NCBI GenBank assembly: GCA_018712945.1
Contig: DVFZ01000054.1
Coordinates: forward strand, 1 to 34,545
Source: Candidatus Pullichristensenella stercorigallinarum
GTDB taxonomy: Bacteria > Bacillota > Clostridia > Christensenellales > Aristaeellaceae
DNA: 34,545 nucleotides
Direction of reading: 5' to 3'
Below the pieces are notes generated by a model. That model searched no databases. It worked only from the letters and a program-made list of their open reading frames with translations, and was not told the DNA's origin. The translations under genes were made by a program, and so were the position numbers. Positions 9,227-17,167 of the stretch are shown here, piece after piece; the stretch's first letter is position 1; the number at the start of each line of letters is the position of its first letter.

Positions 9227-10240
9227 ATGCAGGGCAGAAAAAAAGGCAGGCCCCTGTACGCGCTGCTGATTGAACATCGGGAAATCCCGCTGCTGGCGGT
9301 GCTCGTGCTGCTGCTGACGCTGGTCAGCATCCGCGTTCCGGGTTATCTGGGCAACAATTACATGAACATCCTCAAGGGCGGCTCCATCAACATGGTCATG
9401 GCCGCGGGGATGCTGTGCGTGCTGTTGGTTGGCTCCATCGACATTTCCGTCACGGCCATTCTCGCCTTCGCGGGGGCGCTGTGCGGCAAGCTGATGGGGA
9501 TGGGCGTGATTCAGTCGACATGGCTGATGTTCGTGCTGGGCATCGGCATTGGCGCGGTCATCGGCGCGCTCAACGGCGTGCTGATGAGTTACGGCGGGGT
9601 CATCTCCATCATCGTCACCCTGGGCACGAGCTATATCGTGCGTGCCCTGATCCCCATGGATTGGCTGCTGGGCATGAACAAGGTGGTGCCCACGGATTTG
9701 ACGCAGGGCTTCAAGGACAGCATGGTCACCAACACCTTCCTGGGCCTTCCCTATCTGGTGTGGATGGCGGTTGTGGTGACGGTTGTGGTGGGGTTGTTCC
9801 TCAAGTATGCGCGCACGGGCCGCAACCTCTACGCGGTCGGTTCCAATGCGGAGGCGGCGCAGGTGCGCGGCGTGCCAATCAACCGCATCAAGGTGTTGGC
9901 GCATACCATTTGCGGCGCTACCGCCGGCCTGGCGGGCGTGATGTGGCTGGGCTATTACTGGGCCATCGAAAAAGGCTCCGCCACCGGCAACGAGATGTTC
10001 ACCATCGCGGCCTGCGTGCTGGGCGGCGTATCGGTCACCGGCGGCTACGGCAAGATTACCGGCGTGGTCATCGGCGCGGTGATGATCGCCACCATCGACA
10101 GCGCCATTCCACAGCTCGGCATCGGCAATTCGATGATTACGGAATTTATCAAGGGCATTTTGCTGTTGTTTGCGATTCTGCTCAATGTCATCTTGCAGCG
10201 CGTGGCCGACAAGCAGGCCTTGGCGAGGAGGGGTATCTGA
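9227..10240 (+). CDS. Sugar ABC importer permease 1
   Basis: A 337-residue integral membrane protein of the RbsC/LsrC/RhaP class (BPD_transp_2 family), forming half of the translocation channel. Family features are INMVMAAGMLCVLLVGSIDIS (conserved loop into GSIDIS), FLKYARTGRNLYAVGSN (cytoplasmic coupling segment) and VLGGVSVTGGYGKI. ATG 9227 is chosen over ATG 9209 because AGGGGGA (9214-9220) precedes it at 6 bases; the earlier ATG would overlap the ATPase stop. It is followed by the second permease with a one-base overlap. Two different permeases in one operon is the layout of rhamnose and AI-2 importers rather than ribose. Confidence 0.94.
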   Translation: MQGRKKGRPLYALLIEHREIPLLAVLVLLLTLVSIRVPGYLGNNYMNILKGGSINMVMAAGMLCVLLVGSIDISVTAILAFAGALCGKLMGMGVIQSTWLMFVLGIGIGAVIGALNGVLMSYGGVISIIVTLGTSYIVRALIPMDWLLGMNKVVPTDLTQGFKDSMVTNTFLGLPYLVWMAVVVTVVVGLFLKYARTGRNLYAVGSNAEAAQVRGVPINRIKVLAHTICGATAGLAGVMWLGYYWAIEKGSATGNEMFTIAACVLGGVSVTGGYGKITGVVIGAVMIATIDSAIPQLGIGNSMITEFIKGILLLFAILLNVILQRVADKQALARRGI

Positions 10241-11316
10241 TGAAGAAGAACAAGCTCGTTTCCCTCTTGACGCGCTGGGAAGTATTCCTGATTATCCTGC
10301 TCGCGCTGATGTGTCTGGTATTCAATTTGCAGGATGCCACGCGCGTGGCCTCCGGCGAGGCGAGGCGCGATGTGTTCAACGTGGCAAACGTCGTGCGGTC
10401 TATGCGGCCTTACATGCTTTACAGCTTTATGACGCTGGGCATGATGCTGATCCTTGCCATGGGAGATATGGATATCTCCGTCGGCGCTGCGGCGACGCTG
10501 AGCGTGGTTGTGCTGGGCGTGACCTACAACGCCCTGACTACAGCTGGTCTGATCGGCCTGCCGGCGCTGATCCTCTCCCTGGCGGCCTGCCTGCTGGTCG
10601 GTTCGCTGTGCGGAGCGCTCAACGGTTTTCTGGTCACGCGCTTCAAGGAACTGTTCCCGATGATTATTACGCTGGCGACCCAGCTCTTCTTCCGGGGTTT
10701 TTCCTATCTGCTCATTGGCGGTCAGACGCTGACGTTCGACGATGAAACCTTTGACCTACTCAAAGAGCTGAACAGCCTCACCGACATGTTCGGCATCAAG
10801 GTGCCGGTCATGCTGCCGATCTTCCTTGTGGTGGCGCTGGTGTTTTACTTCTGGCTGCATCTAACCGGCAACGGCCGCAAGATTTTCGCCATTGGCACCA
10901 ACGCCATCGCTACGCAGTATTCCGGCGTGCGCGTGGACTTCATCAAATTCTGGTGCTTCGTCGTCGCCGGGTTGATGAGCGCGGTGACGGGCGTGTTCTT
11001 CGTCGGCGCCACGTCTTCGTCTATCAAGGCAGATATCATGGACGGCTATCATATGTATGCCATTGCCGCGGCCATTCTCGGCGGCTTCTCTACCGACGGC
11101 GGCAAGGGCAGCGTCATCGGTGCCATCCTTTCCCTGATAATCTTCGCGGTGATGAAGATTGGTTTGGGGACGCTTTTCGGATTTGCGGACAGCGCGGTCA
11201 ACCTCTCGGTGGGCATTATCCTGATTCTCAGCGTGCTCTTACCCAATATGGTCAACAAATGGCGGGATGCCCTGCGCGTCCGGCGGCGGCGCTCCGAGGT
11301 TTCCAAAGCCGCCTGA
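10240..11316 (+). CDS. Sugar ABC importer permease 2
   Basis: A 358-residue membrane protein homologous to permease 1, with the same landmarks: FMTLGMMLILAMGDMDISVGA, LTGNGRKIFAIGTN and AAILGGFSTDGGKGSV. It presumably forms a heterodimeric channel with permease 1. ATG 10240 overlaps the previous stop (TGATG) and is preceded by GGAGGGG, so the genes are coupled. A charged C-terminal tail (RVRRRRSEVSKAA) lies in the cytoplasm. Much of the frame upstream of this start is open but is a shadow of permease 1. Confidence 0.94.
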   Translation: MKKNKLVSLLTRWEVFLIILLALMCLVFNLQDATRVASGEARRDVFNVANVVRSMRPYMLYSFMTLGMMLILAMGDMDISVGAAATLSVVVLGVTYNALTTAGLIGLPALILSLAACLLVGSLCGALNGFLVTRFKELFPMIITLATQLFFRGFSYLLIGGQTLTFDDETFDLLKELNSLTDMFGIKVPVMLPIFLVVALVFYFWLHLTGNGRKIFAIGTNAIATQYSGVRVDFIKFWCFVVAGLMSAVTGVFFVGATSSSIKADIMDGYHMYAIAAAILGGFSTDGGKGSVIGAILSLIIFAVMKIGLGTLFGFADSAVNLSVGIILILSVLLPNMVNKWRDALRVRRRRSEVSKAA

Positions 11317-11342
11317 TGGCAGCCGTTTTCCATTCGCTTCAG

Positions 11343-11361
11343 TTTTGTCCAAGGGACAAAA
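11343..11361 (+). promoter_or_regulatory. Intercistronic hairpin before the binding-protein gene
   Basis: A perfect 8-bp stem (TTTTGTCC at 11343-11350, GGACAAAA at 11354-11361) with loop AAG lies in the 66-base gap between permease 2 and the binding-protein gene, just before its AAGGAGG. With no T tract it is not a clear terminator. Such hairpins often protect or set the level of binding-protein mRNA. Confidence 0.5.
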
Positions 11362-11382
11362 AATTATAAGGAGGGTATATCC

Positions 11383-12417
11383 ATGAAGAAGATCCTTTCC
11401 CTGGTACTGGTAACGCTGCTTGTGCTGGCGCTCACGCCCGCGTTTGCGGAGGGTGACTCGATTTACATTGGTGTCGTCTACAAGCAGTCCGGCAACGCCT
11501 ACTTCCAGGCGGCTGTCACCGGCTTTGAGCAGGCTGCTGCCGAGCTGGGCTTCGAGTTTGACCACGACGGCCCCGATGACGGCTCTTCGGACGGCCAGAT
11601 CCGCATTATTGAAAACTTCATCTCCCAGGGCGTGGACGCGCTGTGTGTTTCCGCCAATGACCCCGCCGCGCTGGTAGACGTGCTGCAGGAGGCCATGGAC
11701 GAGGGCATCGTGGTCGTTTCCTGGGATGCTCCCGTGAATGCCGAAGGCCGCACGCTGGATGTGGAACCCGCTTCCGCGCAGACCATCGCCCTGACGTTGC
11801 TTGAGTCCATGGCCAAGTCTATCAACTACGAGGGCCAGGTGGCTATTGTCTCCGCCGCCGCGACCATGCCGAACCAGAACCTCTGGATCGGTTTCATTGA
11901 GGACGCGCTCGAGAACGATGAAACCTATGCCAACATCGAGTATGTCGGCACCGTGTATGGCGATGACGAGTACACCAAGTCCTTTGACGAGACGCTGGCG
12001 CTGCTCAACCAGTATCCCGACCTGAAGGGCATCATCGTTCCCACCACCGCTGGCGCTCCTGCCGTTGCCAAGTGCGTGCAGGATGAAGGCCGCGATGTCA
12101 AGGTGACCGGCCTGACCCTGGCCTCCGATATGAAGGAATTCATCGACGCAGGCATTTGCGACGAGACTTTCCTCTGGAACCCGATTGAGCTGGGCTACGC
12201 GGCGGCTTACGCAGCGGTGGCTCTCGTCAATGGCGACATTACCGCCGCCGTGGGCGACACCTTCACCGTGCCCGAGGTCGGCGACTTGGTGGTCGAGCAG
12301 AGCACCGAGGTCAACGACGCGGGCGAGCTGGTCGAGGCGGATGGCACCATCGCCTACCTCAACAGGCTCAACACCTTCAACGTGGACACTGTCAACGATT
12401 GGGTCGAGATCCTGTAA
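11383..12417 (+). CDS. Sugar-binding protein of the ABC importer (rhamnose/AI-2 class)
   Basis: The 344-residue periplasmic-binding protein type I captures the sugar outside the cell and delivers it to the permeases. Residues 1-22 form a signal peptide ending AFA (signal peptidase I type); there is no lipobox cysteine. Family features are YKQSGNAYFQAAVTGFEQAA, SWDAPVN near residue 115, PNQNLWIGF near 165 and LWNPIELGYAAAYAAVAL near 270. The NQNxW motif and LWNPxxLGY are what I associate with rhamnose-binding RhaS; LsrB, the AI-2 receptor, has Asp at the first Asn position. The ligand is not proven. AAGGAGGG precedes ATG 11383. A lipoprotein homologue is encoded at 14616-15683. Confidence 0.92.
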   Translation: MKKILSLVLVTLLVLALTPAFAEGDSIYIGVVYKQSGNAYFQAAVTGFEQAAAELGFEFDHDGPDDGSSDGQIRIIENFISQGVDALCVSANDPAALVDVLQEAMDEGIVVVSWDAPVNAEGRTLDVEPASAQTIALTLLESMAKSINYEGQVAIVSAAATMPNQNLWIGFIEDALENDETYANIEYVGTVYGDDEYTKSFDETLALLNQYPDLKGIIVPTTAGAPAVAKCVQDEGRDVKVTGLTLASDMKEFIDAGICDETFLWNPIELGYAAAYAAVALVNGDITAAVGDTFTVPEVGDLVVEQSTEVNDAGELVEADGTIAYLNRLNTFNVDTVNDWVEIL

Positions 12418-12441
12418 GGGAATATCCTCTCTCTCCTCCAA

Positions 12442-12478
12442 GCGGCCCCGGGAATACCTCCCGGGGCCGCGCGTTTGT
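12442..12478 (+). terminator. Terminator of the sugar ABC importer operon
   Basis: A perfect 12-bp GC-rich stem (GCGGCCCCGGGA at 12442-12453, TCCCGGGGCCGC at 12459-12470) with loop ATACC lies 25 bases after the binding-protein stop. A short T-containing tail, GCGTTTGT, follows. The T tract is poor, but the stem is very strong. Confidence 0.75.
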
Positions 12479-12498
12479 ATAAGCCTGTTTTCGCCGGT

Positions 12499-12926
12499 TC
12501 AATCGCAATACAAAAGCAGCTTGCACGCTACGAAATTCCGTAAAAGGGGCGATCAGCGTGAAGATGATTTTGGAAAGTATGAAATACAGCCCCATCCATT
12601 CGGTGAATACGCGCATCAGTCCCATTATGATGGCAGCCCCACGGCGCCGATAGCGCATAGCCCATAAATTCCCTGCCCGCGCCAATGCGGGCCTTTTCCG
12701 CCTGGAATATCAGCGGCTTGGGAAGCAGATAATTGACCGCCAGCCCGGCGAAGAATCTGAATACCGCGGCGATCGTTTCACCAGTCAGGGCATGCCTCAA
12801 ATTCACCAGCGCCGCGAAATCGCCTACAAAGGCGTAGCGGAAGAATTGCACCAGGGAATCTGTGCCCGGCGTGCGAAACAGACCCTTGATATCCATGCAG
12901 CGCAGCAGCTTCGAAAACGCTCGCAT
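12499..12926 (-). pseudogene. gtrA-like membrane protein, frameshifted remnant
   Basis: GtrA-family proteins are small four-helix membrane proteins linked to lipid-linked sugar transfer. The first frame, from ATG 12926, gives LVQFFRYAFVGDFAALVNL and FAGLAVNYLLPKPLIF, matching GtrA helices 1 and 2 but shortened between them. After about 12650 the homology moves to a second frame (MGLMRVFTEWMGLYFILSK, helix 3) and after about 12555 to a third frame (LLRNFVACKLLLYCD, the usual GtrA C-terminus), stopping at 12499-12501. At least two, probably three, indels are needed. It follows the oxidoreductase gene by 8 bases, the remains of a two-gene operon. A sequencing error is possible but several in one gene are unlikely. 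Confidence 0.75.
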
Positions 12927-12934
12927 GCGTTCAT

Positions 12935-14488
12935 CTACTGTGATTCGTGATAGCTCTGCTCGGTGTTGACATTCCAGATGTTGTCTTTTTCCCGGATACC
13001 ATCGCGTATATTGCGCACGGCCTCAAACGCGGTGACCATGGAATGGTCCATGTTGTTATAGCGATGCTGGCCGTTACGCCCCACACAGTAAAGGTTTTCA
13101 AAGCCATCCAGCCAGGCGCGCAGCTTATCCATTTCCGTGTAGGTATCGAAATAGGCGGGATAGGCCTTTTTCACACGCTCCTGATGTGCGTCCAGCACCG
13201 CTTCCGCTCCAGAAAGTACGCCCATGGAAACCAACTCTCTCGTGCCCAGTTCAATCCATTCCGCTTCGCACATATTCCAATATGGATCGCCTTCAGTGCA
13301 GAAGTATTCCAGGCCGATCCACACTGTGTGTTCGGGATCTTTGAGCATGTACGGCGACCAGTTGTTAAAGATCTGAATGCGCCCGAGCCGCACGCGCGCA
13401 TCCTGCACATAGATCCAGCAATCGGGCACGATATTCCCCAGGGTTCTTATGCCCGTCTCGTTTTTCAGTTCCAGGCGGCGCACCAGCAGCCCCACGGTGA
13501 CAAAATCGCGGTAGGGAAGCCCAGCGGCGATGCGCCGCATGTCCTCCGGAGCGCCGGGAATGCCCAGCACCAGATCTTTGACGGGCATGGAACTGATGAC
13601 GATATCGGCTGGAATGGTCTGTTCCTTGCCATCCTGTTCGTAACGCACGCCGTTGATCTGGCCGTTTCCTACCGCCAAACCTGTGACGTGGCACCCCTTG
13701 CGGATGTCCGCCCCCTTTTTTGCCGCCCGCGCTGCTACGGTTTCCCACAGCTGGCCGGGGCCATATTTTGGATAGCTGAATTCCTCAATCAGAGAAGTCT
13801 CCACCTTGTGCTGGCTGCCCTTGCCGGGGCGCAGTTTCCGAAGCATATCCAGCAAAATGGCGCGTATAGAGAGCCCCTTGACGCGCTGCGCGCCCCAGGC
13901 CGCGGAGATTTCGCGTGGATGCCGGCCCCAAAGCTTTTCCGTGTAGCTTTCAAAAAACATGGAATAGAGCTTCCGGCCAAAGCGGTTTATGTAGAAGTTT
14001 TCCAGGGAATCCTCGGGCCGCTTATGCGCCGCCGCTGCCAGATAGCTCATGCCCGCCTCCAGCGTGATGGCAAGGCCCATGTTGCGAATGGTGTTTGCGT
14101 TCATGCGCACGGGGTAATCAAAAAACTTTTTGTGGTAGTAGATGCGCGACACGCGCCGGCGCCTCAGCATGACCTCGTCGGTGGTTTCCGGGTCGGGGCC
14201 GCCTTCTTTCAGGGGAGATTCGCGCCCGAGGATGCGGTCGTCCATGGACGGCGCGCCCTGCATGGGCATGAATTCCTCCCACCAGGCCGTCACGCGGCTG
14301 TCTTTGGAAAAGAAGCGGTGTCCGCCGATCTCCATGCGGTTGCCGTTGTAGCGCACGGTACGGGAAATACCGCCGAATTCCTGCGATTCCTCCAGAACCG
14401 TTACCGCGTATTTTTCACCGGAGCGGATCAGTTCATAAGCTGCCGTCAGTCCGGCCGGCCCCGCGCCAATGATGATGATGTTCTGCAT
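12935..14488 (-). CDS. FAD/NAD(P)-dependent oxidoreductase (amine-oxidase/UGM-like)
   Basis: A 517-residue flavoprotein. The FAD-binding Rossmann motif is G8-A-G-P-A-G13 with the acidic residue E33 ending strand 2, followed by EFGGISRTV. The C-terminal FAD segment is [17 protein letters not shown] (about 468-484). The architecture is that of protoporphyrinogen-oxidase or UDP-galactopyranose-mutase-like enzymes found in polysaccharide and glycolipid clusters, often with GtrA proteins. The substrate is unknown. ATG 14488 has GGAG about 10 bases upstream. Its downstream partner gtrA is a pseudogene, so this gene may be losing its pathway, although it is itself intact. Confidence 0.88.
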   Translation of the reverse strand: MQNIIIIGAGPAGLTAAYELIRSGEKYAVTVLEESQEFGGISRTVRYNGNRMEIGGHRFFSKDSRVTAWWEEFMPMQGAPSMDDRILGRESPLKEGGPDPETTDEVMLRRRRVSRIYYHKKFFDYPVRMNANTIRNMGLAITLEAGMSYLAAAAHKRPEDSLENFYINRFGRKLYSMFFESYTEKLWGRHPREISAAWGAQRVKGLSIRAILLDMLRKLRPGKGSQHKVETSLIEEFSYPKYGPGQLWETVAARAAKKGADIRKGCHVTGLAVGNGQINGVRYEQDGKEQTIPADIVISSMPVKDLVLGIPGAPEDMRRIAAGLPYRDFVTVGLLVRRLELKNETGIRTLGNIVPDCWIYVQDARVRLGRIQIFNNWSPYMLKDPEHTVWIGLEYFCTEGDPYWNMCEAEWIELGTRELVSMGVLSGAEAVLDAHQERVKKAYPAYFDTYTEMDKLRAWLDGFENLYCVGRNGQHRYNNMDHSMVTAFEAVRNIRDGIREKDNIWNVNTEQSYHESQ

Positions 14489-14546
14489 GCGTTTTTATTC
14501 TCCATAGGGTATTCTACTTAAAAAATCTTTCGCCGATGAATACGGT

Positions 14547-14577
14547 GAAAAGGGCGGCGCAGGGAAATCCTTGCGCC
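14547..14577 (-). terminator. Terminator of the kinase-regulator-lipoprotein operon
   Basis: On the minus strand GGCGCAAGGA (14577-14568) pairs with TCCCTGCGCC (14565-14556), a 10-bp stem with one wobble. Its transcript continues into GCCCTTTTC. It lies about 40 bases after the lipoprotein stop. The oxidoreductase gene follows downstream, so its promoter should lie within 14489-14550, where I found no convincing pair of boxes. Confidence 0.65.
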
Positions 14578-14615
14578 GGCGTTTTCAGTATACTATTTCA
14601 CCCGATATGAAGGCG

Positions 14616-15683
14616 TTAAAAGATTTCCTCCCACACGGCGACATTGCTGCTGTCGAACATATAGGGGTTGCCGACCACGATTTCGCTGCCTCCGTCGGCG
14701 GAGGGGGTGACTTTGAGAATACCGCGGTCGCCTGCCGAAAGCACTTCGCCCACTGTGCCGCTGATTTCCCCGCACACCAGGGCGTTGGCGGCGCAGGCGG
14801 CCACATAGCCCACGTCGATGGGGTTCCACAGGTACATCCAGGGGCAAAGTCCGTCGCGGATGTAGTCGCCCATAGTGCTGGGCAGGCCAAGGCCGGTCAC
14901 CAGCGTGGAGGCGCCGGCGTCGCGGATGGCGTCCGCCGCGGCGAGGATGCCCACGCTCGTGGGTGCAATGACAATCGCGGTTTCCGGGTGTTCCTCCACA
15001 AGCGCGCTGACAAGCTCATAGGAAGGCTCGTAAAGGTCGAGGCCGTAAAGCGTGTCCACCAGCGTCATTTTTTCGTACTGATCGGGGTTTTCCTCGATTT
15101 CGCGCAGCATCCATTCCACCCAAAGGGCCTGGTTGGAGGCGCTGTCCGTAGTAGTCAGGATGGCAAACGCCCCCTCTGCGCCGGTCATTTCCCGCGCCGC
15201 CTGCATCAGTACCCGGCCGATGACCTCCGGGGAGGCCTGCTGGATGTGCACGAGACGATCCTGCGGGTTGACGTCCGAGTCCAGCGAGACCACCTTCACC
15301 CCGGCCGCGAGCGCGGATTGCAGCACTGGCGAGAGAGCGTCACGGTCGTTGGCGGCGATGGCGATGGCGTCTATACCGTTTGCGATCAGTTCCTCTATGC
15401 AGGCAATCTGCCCCTCGGCGCTGATATCCTCGGGCCCGGCGAGCAGTGCCTGCGCGCCGAGCGAAACACACGCCTCCTCAAAGCCGGAGAACATGCGCTG
15501 CATGTAGGGGTTGGTCACATCCTTGACCACCAGGGCATAGCGCCGTTCCACAGCAGGCGTGGGGGAAGGGGACGCTTCTTCCGGCGCGGCAGGCGCGCAG
15601 GCGCACAGGCAGACCGCGAGCGACGCCAAGCACGCAAGCAAAGCCGCCCATGCGCGGCGGAACGGTCGGGCGTGTCTGCTCAT
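14616..15683 (-). CDS. Sugar-binding lipoprotein, probable co-sensor of the adjacent kinase
   Basis: A 355-residue periplasmic-binding protein type I, homologous along its length to the importer's binding protein at 11383-12417: shared features include the SNQALWVEW motif, YLWNPIDVGYVAACAANAL and SLDSDVN. Residues 11-29 form a lipoprotein signal with several possible acylated cysteines (25, 27, 29), followed by a Pro/Ala/Ser linker, so it is probably anchored on the membrane surface. The start overlaps the regulator stop in an ATGA with AAGGAGG upstream. Because it is encoded with a kinase and regulator and not with permeases, a sensing role is likelier than transport. Confidence 0.9.
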   Translation of the reverse strand: MSRHARPFRRAWAALLACLASLAVCLCACAPAAPEEASPSPTPAVERRYALVVKDVTNPYMQRMFSGFEEACVSLGAQALLAGPEDISAEGQIACIEELIANGIDAIAIAANDRDALSPVLQSALAAGVKVVSLDSDVNPQDRLVHIQQASPEVIGRVLMQAAREMTGAEGAFAILTTTDSASNQALWVEWMLREIEENPDQYEKMTLVDTLYGLDLYEPSYELVSALVEEHPETAIVIAPTSVGILAAADAIRDAGASTLVTGLGLPSTMGDYIRDGLCPWMYLWNPIDVGYVAACAANALVCGEISGTVGEVLSAGDRGILKVTPSADGGSEIVVGNPYMFDSSNVAVWEEIF

Positions 15684-17167
15684 GGCAGCCTCCTTTCGTG
15701 CGCAAAGTCGCTGGGCCAGACGCCCTCGTGGTTTTTGAACGTGCGCGAAAAGTGATGCTGGCTTTTGAAGCCCACCGCCACCGCCACATCGCGGATGAGC
15801 ACGTTCGGGTCTTCCAGAAGCCTTTTTTTCGCCTGTTCAATGCGCACATTGGTCAGATATTCCGAGGGCGATACGCCGTATTCGCGCCGGAACAGCATGC
15901 TCACATAGCTGGGCACATAGCCAAACACGCCGCCCAGCGTCTGGTTGGTGATGTGTTCGGCATAATTTTTTTGCAGATATTGCTCGATGCGCTGCGCCAC
16001 GGAAGCGGTCTCGCCGCTGTTTTCCTCCCCGTTCAGGCAGAGGGAAGCGAGGTCGCCGCGCAATTCCTCCATCGTCAACGCCGAACTGATGGAATCGGCC
16101 AGCGCCGCGCGCAGGCGTTGCGAGCGGGCATAAGCGGCGCTGGTATGGTCGTCAAGCTGGGTGAGCGCTATGGAGAACAGGCGGTAAAGTTCGCCCTGCG
16201 ACCACTTTTCCCGCACAAACCGCTCAAACAGACGCGATAGCGCGTCCTCGTCGCCACGCCCCAGGCAGGCCTTGGCGTCGTGCAGCGCGTCCTCGCTGGC
16301 GCGCGGTTGCCATGGCTGCCCGGACAGTTCCAAAAACAGGCTTTCGCCGATGCGCCCGCGCTGCTCCAGCTCCTTGCGCAGTGCTTTGAGCGTGCGGTCA
16401 ATTGCGGAAAGAGAAATCGGCTCCCGGTGACAGACACAGCTCACCGGCATGTCCGCGCGCGCCACCACCGCTTCGTGCAAAATGGCGGCAATCTGCGGAA
16501 GCTCTCCCAGCTCGGATCGCAGGATGACGATGCGCTCCGAGGGCGTGTTGCCCATGAATTCCCAGGTGAAGCTGGAAAGCTGGTTGATCGTTTCTTCTGC
16601 GGCTTCGCGCAGGGCCCCACCGTTCCAGAATTCCGCCCCGGGGCACATATCCGTGGATTCGCAGATCGGCAATGCCCCGGCGCACAGAAGGAACGCGCCC
16701 AGCTGTTCGTCCGCGCTGTTTTCACCGCCGCTGGGCGGGGCGGCCTTGTTGATGCGCGCCGCCAGCCTGCGGCGGATCTGTTCATGTTCCCGCGCGAGAT
16801 AGCGCTCTTTGAGCTCGGTGAGCAATTTGGAAAGCGCCTCCTCGGTCAGGGGCTTGAGCAGGTAGTCCACCGCTTGCGAACGCACGGCCTCGGAAACATA
16901 GGAGAAATCCGAATACCCCGAAAGCACCACCAGCATAATTTCCGGATATTGCCTGCGGATGCGCTGCATCAGTTCCGTGCCGTCCATGATGGGCATGCGG
17001 ATATCGGTAAACACCACGTCGCAGCGCGTTGTTTTGAGAATATCCAACGCTTCCTCGCCATCCAGCGCCGTGGCGTCAATGCGGAAAAAGTCGTCCAGGC
17101 GTTCGATCATGCGGCGCAGCCTGCGCTGCGCGTGCGGTTCGTCTTCAACGATCATGACGCGAATCAT
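15680..17167 (-). CDS. Response regulator, receiver plus AraC-type HTH (YesN class)
   Basis: A 495-residue transcription regulator. Residues 1-120 are a receiver domain with acidic pair E8-D9, phosphoacceptor D55 (VVFTDIRMP), S83 and K105 (DYLLKP). A central region of about 250 residues of unknown role follows. The C-terminal 100 residues are a double helix-turn-helix of the AraC family (RIEQYLQKNYAEHITNQ, then FSRTFKNHEGVWPSDF). The ATG 17167 overlaps the kinase stop in an ATGA and has GGAGGGAG upstream. YesN-type regulators usually activate sugar-uptake operons; the obvious candidate is the importer at 7719-12417. Confidence 0.93.
   Translation of the reverse strand: MIRVMIVEDEPHAQRRLRRMIERLDDFFRIDATALDGEEALDILKTTRCDVVFTDIRMPIMDGTELMQRIRRQYPEIMLVVLSGYSDFSYVSEAVRSQAVDYLLKPLTEEALSKLLTELKERYLAREHEQIRRRLAARINKAAPPSGGENSADEQLGAFLLCAGALPICESTDMCPGAEFWNGGALREAAEETINQLSSFTWEFMGNTPSERIVILRSELGELPQIAAILHEAVVARADMPVSCVCHREPISLSAIDRTLKALRKELEQRGRIGESLFLELSGQPWQPRASEDALHDAKACLGRGDEDALSRLFERFVREKWSQGELYRLFSIALTQLDDHTSAAYARSQRLRAALADSISSALTMEELRGDLASLCLNGEENSGETASVAQRIEQYLQKNYAEHITNQTLGGVFGYVPSYVSMLFRREYGVSPSEYLTNVRIEQAKKRLLEDPNVLIRDVAVAVGFKSQHHFSRTFKNHEGVWPSDFAHERRLP

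Noticed and set aside
12947..14521. Long open frame (over 500 codons) on the plus strand opposite the FAD oxidoreductase
   Set aside because: It is the antisense shadow of a gene with clear FAD motifs; its translation has no recognisable domain and no ribosome site.
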